Assembly (NCBI GenBank): GCA_036939975.1
Contig: JALLPB010000287.1
Location: 1-18,327, forward strand
From: Cyclostephanos tholiformis
Lineage: Eukaryota; Bacillariophyta; Thalassiosirophyceae; Thalassiosirales; Thalassiosiraceae
Direction of reading: 5' to 3'
DNA length: 18,327 bases
Part shown: positions 1 through 8,500 of the stretch, one piece after another
Layout of the letters: every line of letters starts with the position of its first letter
Numbering within the stretch: the first letter of the stretch is position 1
Made by a program: the position numbers and the translations under genes
The notes under the pieces: generated by a model
What the model saw: only the letters and a program-made list of their open reading frames with translations
Database searches by the model: none
Told to the model about the DNA's origin: nothing

Positions 1-178
1 CTCCTGGGAGTCAGTTTTTACCCCTTTACCCATACCCTACCACTAACTATGAATTTATAGTTTTGCCTGGTCGAATATCCACATAGTGCCGCTCCAGTGG
101 CACTACTGTCAACCTCTTTGGGCCGATCAGTTTTTTAAGGCCGAGGTTCAGTCCCAGACCCCCAGACTCATATATCGG

Positions 179-205
179 TGGAAAGCTGAGACTGTCAGCT
201 TTCCA
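179..205. repeat. Perfect inverted repeat (hairpin), 11-bp stem
   Basis: The arm TGGAAAGCTGA (179-189) is the exact reverse complement of TCAGCTTTCCA (195-205), with a 5-base GACTG loop. The left arm and flank resemble the segment around 12264 inside the foldback element at 12203-12680, which also reads (C/G)G(T/G)TGGAAAGCT followed by an AT-rich stretch. This may be a relic of the same repeat family, which is an inference. No gene lies close enough for it to be a terminator of a known transcript. Confidence 0.6.
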
Positions 206-621
206 TGTATCTAATATAATATTGGGTGATCACTATGGGAAGTTTCTTTGTTAAAATGGCGACAAAGTATATCGTTGTGTTTAAATTTAATTGGGATTTG
301 GCAGTAATGAGCCCTTTTTGAAATAAGGGAATTAATATTAATTCCTGCGCAAGGCTATCGTACTTCTGTGTCAAGAATTTTAATTCCAATTGCTGTGGAA
401 TGAGTCTCAGAAACAACTTTTCAGCTCGAACGACCTTACTTAGGGGTTTTTGCATATTTTACTGTAAAAAAGAAAATTTGTTGGTACATCCTACATGCAT
501 ACCAACGAGTGGAACTAATATGAATGGGTAAAAAATTAATTAGGTGAACAAAGTACCGTACTGCCGCTGGATCGGCACAAGACTTTGCCAATAAAGAGAT
601 AGAAAAAAAGAGTAGCTCGGT

Positions 622-712
622 AAGGTCATGGTAAAGTGGTAGGGTGGTAAGTAGGTCACGGCGGGCTATGGTGGTTGCAGGTTTGAGGCCCGGGGTTTCG
701 AAGCCCTGGGTA
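622..712 (+). other. tRNA-like pol III promoter candidate (possible SINE head or tRNA relic)
   Basis: TGGTAAAGTGGT (629-640) matches an A box (TGGYNNAGTGG). GGTTTGAGGCC (680-690) matches a B box (GGTTCGANNCC) with one change. The 51-base spacing is slightly longer than in a short tRNA. The T-stem pairs at only about three of five positions and no clean acceptor stem or anticodon arm is visible, so it is not a functional tRNA gene as read. A 22-bp near-palindrome follows at 689-710, containing a second B-box-like GGTTTCGAAGCC. A tRNA-derived SINE head is the best alternative. No poly-A tail or target duplication was established. Confidence 0.28.
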
Positions 713-740
713 GGCCGGCATGAACATTTTTTTTGCCCCA

Positions 741-813
741 ATAGTTAGGGTTGCACTTGGCACCCCGATTAGTTAGGGTTGCACATGGATGCCCTGATAG
801 TGTTAGGGTTGCA
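741..813 (+). repeat. Three-copy 28-30 bp tandem repeat with TTAGGGTTGCA core
   Basis: TTAGGGTTGCA occurs at 745, 773 and 803, giving periods of 28 and 30 bp. The first two units also share AGTTAGGGTTGCAC and the following GGCACCCC/GGATGCCC-like portion. TTAGGG is the telomere hexamer of many eukaryotes, but here it appears once per unit, not as a tandem hexamer array, so this is a minisatellite and not a telomere. Confidence 0.6.
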
Positions 814-1343
814 TGCGGCTGGGGGTTGGGTAGTTGGTCTAAAAACCCTATTTTTTTTTGATGGACAACGGCCAGAGATGCATTGGCAGATAATAAGAAA
901 TGTTTTTGTTAATTGGCCATCAATGAGCTCAAAAATGGCTATGGCATTAAGTTTTTTGGTGAATTTGATCAGTGATGAGGATGTCACCACCACCAACAAC
1001 AATGACTATGATGAAGTGGATGACGGTGACAATAATGGAAGAAATGCAAAAAACAAGGATGATTATTGTGATGGTACCAACAACAAAGACAGTAACAAAG
1101 ATGGCGATGACAACAAGAGTGATTATGCTGATGGTGCTGGCATTGGCAGAGGCAAGGACGAATTGAAAATGATGAGACTATGGTAGGGTCATGACAGCAT
1201 GGCCATCAACAGGCAGGATGCTGGCGGACACGTAGGCAACAATTGACTGTAGGTGATAATTGGGGGAGGAGGAGATGAGAGAAAGAGATGAGTTGGAGAT
1301 GTGGGATGACAGAGGAGGGGACACAGTGGAGGCAATTTGACAG

Positions 1344-1551
1344 AAACTTTTGAACCCCACAAATCAATTCTAGACCTAGTACATTCTGCCCTCCCCTGAG
1401 CAGGATGAAGACCGAAACCTAGTTGGCATGCATCCTGGAAGTAAGTGAAAACTTTTGTACCCCACAAAATCAATTCTAAAGCTACATTCTGCCCTACCCT
1501 TAGCGGAATGAGGACAGGAATTTAGTCCGCATGCATCCTGGGAGTAAGTCT
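1344..1551. repeat. Two-copy ~105-bp tandem repeat
   Basis: Copy 1 (about 1344-1447) and copy 2 (about 1449-1551) share ordered blocks: AACTTTTG then ACCCCACAAA, then ATCAATTCTA, then TACATTCTGCCCT, then GCATGCATCCTGG and AGTAAGT. Offsets run from 105 at the left blocks to 103 at the right blocks, so there are a few indels. A related fragment TCCTGGGAGTCAGT opens the window at 3-16, resembling the copy 2 end TCCTGGGAGTAAGT with one mismatch. This suggests the repeat is dispersed. No coding content is evident. Confidence 0.75.
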
Positions 1552-2176
1552 CCACTATCAGCGCCATGATAAACTCATTATTAGAGCCCAATTGGAGGAT
1601 GAATTGAGTTGGGGGTGGTCAATACTTTTTAATTTTGCCATTTTTTGTAATTTCAATATAAACTTTGACCCTGTGGTATGACCTATTTGTCGTCATTTTT
1701 TACTTAGGCAACCCAAATATCAATGCATTACTTTTTGAGATGGAAATAATACCCATCAAATTACGATATTTTACAATTTTGTTTATACCCTAGCTAAATT
1801 CATCAAATCAGTGGGTTAAAGGACCAATATTATCACATTGCCCAATTATCTTTTTTAGCGTGGTCATTGCAATGCATATTGCCTCCCCCTCTGCAGCAAG
1901 ACTAGATGTGATTTCCAGACAAAATGCAGGGATCAAGATACCGGTGTCACTGCCATCATTATCAACTTTCTTCAACATCTACGTCAACAAGAAGGCTCAG
2001 ATCAAACTATTATATTGTTATAAACACATCAGCCAAGTAAACTAGATCAACATAAACCTTAGCGGAAGTGACTAAGTCATCGGGGTTTGCATTATAGAAT
2101 GAAATAAACTAGACTTTATACTAACAGCATGCTATTTTTGCAGCAATATTGGCGCATGTGATTATTAACTAGATGG

Positions 2177-3697
2177 TCACCAACCTTGATCTTTCATCCA
2201 AAGTATGAACTCATTTTCCCCGTTTACACTCTGAAGAATGTCACTTGGTAGATTGCCGCCAACATCCATGACACCCATGGATTTCCTCGCTTCAACCGAA
2301 AAAGTTGACGGGTTTGCCAGCCATTCTATTACGTGGCTATTTCTTCTCGCTGCAGCCTTGTGCAATGGGGTGTGTCCCTGCTTCTGGCGCATCAAAAAAT
2401 CAACGCCGTTATCTTTTAGGAATTCACATAATTCGATCACATTTTCTTTCCCTTCTTTGCCTAGACTCATAGCAGCCCAATGAGCGACGCCGCAATCCCA
2501 TTCATTGACTGCGAAGACATCCGCATGATGAGTTTCTACCAGGTGTTTCACTGTTGAGGGATGTCCACCATAGCAAGCCATGTGCAGAGGAGTTGTTCCA
2601 TCGCCAGAACGAACATCCACTGGTGGAGCATCGTGCTGAGCAAGAAGAAGGTCGATTATGTTGTTGTGACCGTTTCGCGCAGCATAGTGGAGAGAGGTTT
2701 TGCCATCGCGCCGTCTTCTGACTTTCTTGTCAGCATGTTGCGCAATGTCAGATACATCGGTGTGCATGACCCCGTCGCGAAGATTAAGGAGGTACGCGAC
2801 GCAATCAAGATGACCTCCACCTGCAGCCCAATGCTCAGCGGTAGAGCCATTTCTATCACGCAACGAAAGAAGGGATTTCACATGCTCTCGCCTATTCAGA
2901 TCTAGCGATTGACTGTCTAGCTCTTCACTATTAGCACAAATCATATTCGCTCCACTGCTAACATCGTTGATGAATTTTCTCAGTGCATCCAGATCTCCAT
3001 CCGCTGCAGCTGCAAGGAAAGGAGGGATACTCTCTCGATACGCGTGACACACCTTGCCAGAGCGATCGCGCCTTTCTGTATCAGCGTCATCGTCAACGCA
3101 TTTCTTACATGAATTTGACTTTAGTTCCTTGCCTTTGCTTTCGTTGATAGAAGTTTCGTCTTCATCCTTACACAGACCTGCTCCTTTCTTCGCCTCAGAT
3201 TCGACAAGAGCGACAATCTCCATTACTCTTCGATTCCATTGTTTGATATCGTCGTCCGACGGTTCCCACGTCCCTTTTTTGACGTCATCTTGACTACCGT
3301 AATGGTCGATATCACCACCGTGTGCCAACTTAGGACGCTTTTTGTTCCTTTTGTGACGGTTGCGATCATTCTCGATGCGCTTGTGCAGAGCTTGACGCCT
3401 CCTCAGCTCTGCTTTTCCGGGATTCCATGGGGTGTGGACCGCATGTAAATGAGCACTAAGGCCACGACCGTGGGAAAATAGCTTGACAGATTTCGTTGAT
3501 ATTTTCCATGCTGGTTTTTCGGGCAACTTATGGGTATCAACGGAAACATCAGCGATAGATTGTAAAGACGACGAACACAATGGGCAGCGTGTCCATCCGG
3601 CAATAGATCCTCGACCGGCGGTACTTCCGGTCCGGCAACGAGCGTAGGCATCGCCGCCATTGCCACTGGTCCGGGAGATAATATTCTGTTCTTCCAT
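2177..3697 (-). CDS. Ankyrin-repeat protein with N-terminal CxxC...HxxxH zinc-finger-like segment
   Basis: This is a single-exon frame of 506 residues. Ankyrin repeats occupy the C-terminal half: a cap-like helix pair near 222-243, then repeats near 281-305 (WAAGGGHLDCVAYLL), 330-353 (TSLHYAARNGHNNIIDLLL), 366-388 (TTPLHMACYGGHPSTVKHL), a diverged one at 400-430 with an insertion, and 441-460 (HTPLHKAAARRNSHVIEWL). The TPLH and G-H-x-x-x-(I/V) signatures are clear. The N-terminus has CPLC at 38-41 and GLSAHLHAVHTPW at 79-91, resembling a C2H2 finger with an unusually long gap, then a Lys/Arg-rich stretch (95-125) that could be a nuclear localisation signal. Ankyrin stacks bind proteins; the partner cannot be read from sequence. 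The start is the first Met of the frame and sits 166 bp from the divergent carrier gene. The name beyond the domain content is unknown. Confidence 0.88.
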   Translation of the reverse strand: MEEQNIISRTSGNGGDAYARCRTGSTAGRGSIAGWTRCPLCSSSLQSIADVSVDTHKLPEKPAWKISTKSVKLFSHGRGLSAHLHAVHTPWNPGKAELRRRQALHKRIENDRNRHKRNKKRPKLAHGGDIDHYGSQDDVKKGTWEPSDDDIKQWNRRVMEIVALVESEAKKGAGLCKDEDETSINESKGKELKSNSCKKCVDDDADTERRDRSGKVCHAYRESIPPFLAAAADGDLDALRKFINDVSSGANMICANSEELDSQSLDLNRREHVKSLLSLRDRNGSTAEHWAAGGGHLDCVAYLLNLRDGVMHTDVSDIAQHADKKVRRRRDGKTSLHYAARNGHNNIIDLLLAQHDAPPVDVRSGDGTTPLHMACYGGHPSTVKHLVETHHADVFAVNEWDCGVAHWAAMSLGKEGKENVIELCEFLKDNGVDFLMRQKQGHTPLHKAAARRNSHVIEWLANPSTFSVEARKSMGVMDVGGNLPSDILQSVNGENEFILWMKDQGW

Positions 3698-3863
3698 GTT
3701 TTTCCTTCCTTTTCCCCCCTTGGTCGATATAGTACATCATAAGTAGGTAGTACCTAGGTAGTTCGCTTCCGCGTCTGGCCCTCCCCCCTCCAGGCCACTT
3801 CAAACCACCGCTACTTACCTCCACAACATAACTCGCGAGAATAACATCAACGAAAGCTTAACC
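3698..3863. promoter_or_regulatory. Shared 166-bp divergent promoter region
   Basis: The ankyrin gene (-) and the carrier gene (+) start on either side of this gap, so both promoters and 5' leaders must fit here. Two palindromes stand out: AGGTAGTACCT (3745-3755) and CTCGCGAG (3832-3839). A pyrimidine-rich run lies at 3778-3790. No TATA box is obvious. That these palindromes are factor-binding sites is an inference. Confidence 0.5.
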
Positions 3864-5446
3864 ATGATGTCGTCGATTTGCTCTCGTAGGGCGAGGCGCC
3901 GCAGATCTACATTGCCAGTCCAATCATGCGACGCTAAATTCCTGCTGATATTATTGATCGCCGCTTCGACTAGAATGCTCGTCGAGGCAAGTCCACTATC
4001 GATAGGGATCCGAACTGCCATCACCAGGGGACCTCTAGGATTCGGCACCTCGAATCTTCCAAGATTATCATCTCACCGCCGCTCATTCTCGGGGAGAATA
4101 GTCGGGAGTATCGATGGGATTCCATCGAACGATGAACGCGATTTGCCGAGGGAGGAGGAACTCCCCACGGATAGAGTTCATAGAGGCGGCGGTACCGCGT
4201 CCGTCCCCGCCGACCGACGCCTGCACTTCTGGGAGGCGATGATATGCGGTGCAATCAGCCGCAGCGCCGCACAGACGATCATGCACCCCGCCAACACGAT
4301 GAAGACAATCCTGCAGTCCTCGAGGAAAATTCCGGGACAGAGACCCCTGACTGTGTTATCCTTCACGCAATGGAAATATGCCAAAACACTAACTCGCGGA
4401 GCGGGCGCGCAGCTCATTCTGTCCATCCCCCACGGAGCGGTGAATTTCGCCGTCTTGGAGTTAGTTCGGAGGCAGATGAACGGTATCGTTGTGCGATCAC
4501 GACACGCCGATAGGATAAAAAATTTTGGACCTATATTCGACTTTCTATCGTCGGCAATGTCAACTATCTGTTGCTCGGTCGTGTCGACGCCTCAAATGAT
4601 GATTTGTGATAACATCATGGCCGGGACGTATCCGAATTTACTCGTCGCCACGAAGAGTCTGATGAAAGATAGGGGGATATCTGGGTTCTACACGGGTTGG
4701 TGGCCTGGCATCGCAGGCAAGATCCCGAGCTATGTAAGGTTTTTTTTTCTTTCTCATTACTGCTATCTCCTACACTCTCTATCTCCGTCACTCATCCTGT
4801 ATCTGCTTCCATTCCAGGGCCTCACGTGGACTTTGTTTGAGCAAGTCAAACTAATACGCTCAAAATTGTTCCTACGCCCGGCAACAGACATCGAAAACTC
4901 CATCATGGGCTGTATTGCGAGTGCCACAACTGTGTGTGTCATGATTCCGATGGACACAGTAAAGACACGACTTGTAACGCAAATGAACTATCCTGATCTT
5001 AGGGCTTACGCTGGAATTAACGACTGCTTCCGAACAGTTATGAAAGAAGAAGGTATCGGGGCTTTCTACAGGGGTCTTACACCTCGTCTGTTGAGTGTCG
5101 TACCCATGATTGGCATACAATTCGGAGTCTATGAGGTGAGTGATTACTATACCATATTTCTTTCCCCGCGAAATGCTACCCTCTGACCGTTTTTCTCTTT
5201 TCATCCATTCAGTTTATGAAGAAATTCATGTTATCAAGAGGGGTCGAAGCAATTGAACCTAGTCCAGCGCGAGGAAGAGCATTGAAGGCAGAATTAAAAA
5301 TGAGAGAAGAAGAAGCGGAGCGCGAAAGATTAAGTAAGGGGAGATTGCTGCAGGAGATGGCAATGGAGGTCGCTGCAGATGACGATCAGCCGTTTCCGGC
5401 GCCTTATCCGAAGTCGAAAGATTGGTGGGCAAAGAAGCAAAAATAA
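3864..5446 (+). CDS. Mitochondrial carrier family (SLC25-like) protein, three exons, atypical targeting N-terminus
   Basis: I read the CDS as join(3864..4733, 4818..5135, 5213..5446), 473 residues, both introns in phase 0. Three carrier repeats span about 121-205, 222-302 and 314-400. The third has an intact signature, PMDTVKTR (334-341), followed by the usual GIGAFYRGLTPRLL block. The first reads PANTMKT (Asn for the acidic residue) and the second TPQMMIC, lacking both salt-bridge charges. Family members are six-helix inner-membrane transporters of metabolites, nucleotides or cofactors. The substrate is not readable, though the layout recalls S-adenosylmethionine-type carriers. Unusually, there are about 120 residues before repeat 1: an Arg-rich start, a hydrophobic segment (25-41) like a signal peptide, then a Ser/Arg-rich transit-like stretch. 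That suggests a plastid or ER location rather than mitochondria, without the typical Phe of diatom plastid signals. A charged coiled-coil tail follows (420-473). Confidence 0.88.
4734..4817 (+). other. Intron 1 of the carrier gene (84 nt, in-frame and stop-free)
   Basis: The sequence begins GTAAGG and ends in a pyrimidine-rich tract with TTCCAG. Removing it joins KIPSY to GLTWTLFEQVK, matching the usual carrier helix-4 region. The length is a multiple of three and it contains no stop, so a retained transcript would insert 28 mostly hydrophobic residues. The coding sense of the flanks makes splicing the better reading. Confidence 0.85.
5136..5212 (+). other. Intron 2 of the carrier gene (77 nt)
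   Basis: The donor is GTGAGT and the acceptor CATTCAG after a T-rich tract. Splicing restores FGVYE to FMKKFMLSRG, the expected end of the sixth carrier helix. Unspliced, the frame reaches a stop within 51 bases of the donor. The length is 77, so retention shifts frame. Confidence 0.9.
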
Positions 5447-5535
5447 ATAGACCTAAAATGGTATGGAATGGACGTATTTGTTTTAAGTATGTGGTTGTAC
5501 ATTTTTCACTCCGTTTACTTGACACTTGAAAACGA
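5447..5535. other. Convergent 3' intergenic region (89 bp)
   Basis: The carrier gene (+) and the TPLATE-like gene (-) end towards each other with only 89 bp between stop codons. AATAAA (5442-5447) overlaps the carrier TAA stop and could be its polyadenylation hexamer. The two 3' UTRs very likely overlap, giving potential for antisense pairing. That is inferred from spacing alone. Confidence 0.45.
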
Positions 5536-8500
5536 TTATGATGTCGTAAAATGGGTTTTATCTTGTTCTGCCTCAATATCAACCGATGCACAACTCCCGA
5601 AGATAAACCGGATGAATGCCGTTTGTGAATATGCCGTTCCAACTACCGATTCAAGTATGACGGATGAATCTGACCGAACTTTCAAGACATGGGCGTCACC
5701 TCCTATGGCCTGGTGCATACAACAAATACGGCTGCCATCTGGAGCGAGAAATGCACATCCCGTTATTGGACTGCCACCGTTGGTCACGGATGGTGTAAGG
5801 TTCACGTAACCTATCCTGGTATCGGAAAGGGTAATGACTGCCCTTCCTTCCATCTGACCATTTGGTATGATAAATGAAAGCGTGCGTTGCCATTTCACGA
5901 TGGAATTCCATAGATATTCGAAAGAAGCAACGTCTCCCTGTCCCAAGTTGGGTACGCATTGACCACAGCCAAGAAAGTAGACAAGTGGGCACGGAATTAA
6001 TCCCTCAATTGTGGTTATTGAGATGGGTTTACAAGGTAGGGTGACATCCATTGTAGCATCATCGTCGTCATCTATCGCTTCAATAGGCAGGGCGTTATCA
6101 TCGATGTGCCCTCCCACTGATACCCATTTGTGTGTTGTCGGCTCCTTATCAATGTCAAGAAAGGTAATATCTGTTTGGACTACCAGGTCGCCAACTCTCC
6201 AATTCATCAGAGTAACTTCCCATGTGATCGAGTCGCCTGCCGGAATTTCGTATTTGTAGGGCGACATTACTGCAAACGTGGAGCCATCACCCATCATAAC
6301 TTTTTTGCCCGGGGTACTTGTATGCGATATTTTTATGCCGAGACGCACTCCGTTTCTTATGGGGACCGGCGTGATATTATGCAAGCGCATGGTGATAACG
6401 AACGACAAGCCTTCCGTTGAGTCGCCTCTCAGAACTCGTTGCACGCCATGGGTCAATGATAAGGAGACTGGATCAGAGCAGCCGGTTAGCGTAACTACGT
6501 CATTTCTGTGATGGTCTCTTGCTGGGATCAGCAAGGGCAGATCGCGTGCTTTTTGATACATTTCAATCGTTGAATGAGAGAACGAGCTTGTCAATCGAAG
6601 TGGATTGCGAGGACGAACCAGCTTTACAATACCCGGAGATGACACTGTTGGAGTTAGAGCCCTGGCGGCCATATTGGTTCGATGTATTAAAACGAGTCGG
6701 CCGTGATTGTACAAGAACCGGGAACAGCGCTCCCATTGCCCGTGCTTATCGGGATCAGGAGAAGGAAGTAGTTGCCTCAGCATGGCCTTGGCAATCAACG
6801 GAGAGACTTGACACGAAGAGGCAATATCCTCCGGATAGGACCGCGGCATGTTATGGATGCACGACGAAATCCTGTTGATCGCATATTGAGCATCTTGGGC
6901 TATTTCGTGACGTATCGCTGAAATTTGTTTCGGCGGTGTACCTACTCCTTCTTCGGCGGAAGATATTAGAGTCCTCAATATCGATATTGCAAGTGAACCC
7001 ACATTTTCCGACACGGCAACCCCCTCTTGCGGACTCCTCGAGCTGGTATGTGCCAGAAGTTCTGACATGCAGGCGATATTTTCGAAGCTGGCGATTAAAA
7101 CCAGGCTAAGTTGAGAGACTAAATCAACACTCTTATCGCGAATATTCCCTTCGTGAAAATTTAATAACTGAAGCCAAATAGTAGACAACAACGGGAAAAA
7201 CATGATTCCCATGTCGAGCAGATCGTCATTCGAGCGTTTGGAGTCGTGATTCATGATACATCGACCCAGCCATGCATCCACGAGGACCGCGACCAAACGT
7301 GTGGTACCAAAAATGGATCCGACGGAAGTAACATCAGCTTGTGCGGCGGCGTGTTTTGGTTTATCCCTTTCCCTCAAGAATAGGATTTTGGTCGTGATCT
7401 TCGTCAGGGACGATGCGACGTGATCGAGTTGCTTCCCCGGCCATCCCACCACGGGCGACTTTACGTCGATGGAAACGGCTTCAAGAGATAGCGGGGGGGG
7501 CATCATGTTCTTGCTTATGGATAACGTCGACGGGGGGGACGACCCGCAGCGTTGCAGCACGTCCGCGAACAAGCCGACGTAGGCGGCAAGGCCGGCTTCC
7601 CCGAACGGCGACGATGCACTGCAACGATGACCACCGAGATCGCAGACGAATCCCGCGAAGATATCCAGCACGACCAGACTGAGGTTGCACCAATCAGCGG
7701 CATCGACGACAGACGGTCCCCTCCCCACTCGTGTCGCAACGGAACTGAAAACCCACAGGAGCTCGTCCACGGGCCGATAGGCGGTTGATTCCCGTTCGTA
7801 CCTCGAGAACTCCCAGAATGGTGCCAATCGATCGGATTGGAGGACGCGTCGGAGAAGGACAGCACAGGTCTCGTTGCTACAGATGACGCGGTCGGCGGTC
7901 GTCGTGGCACCGTCGAGAAACAGGGAGAGCGCGACCTCGGCGAGCATACCGATCCGACCGAGCCTGTAATGACCCCTTCGACCGTCGGTCCCCCGGGCGG
8001 TGCACACGGGTAGATCCGGGAACGCTCCGCTCTCGTGGACTGGTACAACACACGGTATGTACATCAGAGCGGCTTGAAGCGAGGCAGTCAACCCCGGCAC
8101 TCGTTCGCGGGGGGGGATTCCTCTCATTGCCACCAAGAGCATCGCGGCGGTGCCCGCCAGCGTCTCGATTGGGACCGACGCCGCCATGACGGCGGATGAC
8201 GGCAACCCGCGAGAGGCGTCGGACGACGACGACACCGACGACGACGATGTCATTCCCTCCTCCAGCCGTCGTTGGAACACGACCGTCGCGTGTCGGCACG
8301 CCGAGGTTCTCCAGGGGGCGTTGGGACACGCCGACGACATGCGAACGAGGGACGCCGCTATCGCGAGCGAGGTCCCACCGTCATCGCCTCCACCGCATTC
8401 GTCAGCCTCCTTCAGGCGCGGCAGGAGTATCTCCCCAACGTACTCGCCCGCGAGTCCCTCGGCGTCGACCTCCCTCCATCCCCTCTTCCCGTGGGAAACC

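Larger units (their letters stand above)
1..2176. other. Intergenic region with small repeats, no convincing gene
   Basis: This 2.2-kb stretch lies downstream of the ankyrin gene. Open frames here are short (up to 135 codons), overlap on both strands and show no recognisable domain. The longest, 779-1186 (+), becomes an Asn/Asp/Lys-rich low-complexity tail that follows from GAT/AAC/AAA-rich DNA. Supported contents are listed separately: a perfect hairpin near 180, a tRNA-like promoter candidate near 629, a three-copy TTAGGG-containing repeat near 745 and a 105-bp tandem repeat near 1345. From about 1556 to 2176 I see only AT-rich unique sequence. Confidence 0.6.

Noticed and set aside
622..712. 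Functional tRNA gene
   Set aside because: No acceptor stem or anticodon arm can be drawn and the T-stem pairs poorly.
741..813. Telomere repeat
   Set aside because: TTAGGG appears once per 28-30 bp unit, not as a tandem hexamer array.
779..1186. 135-codon frame with Asn/Asp-rich tail
   Set aside because: The tail follows from GAT/AAC-rich low-complexity DNA, an overlapping +1 frame is also open, and no domain is recognisable in the first 60 residues.
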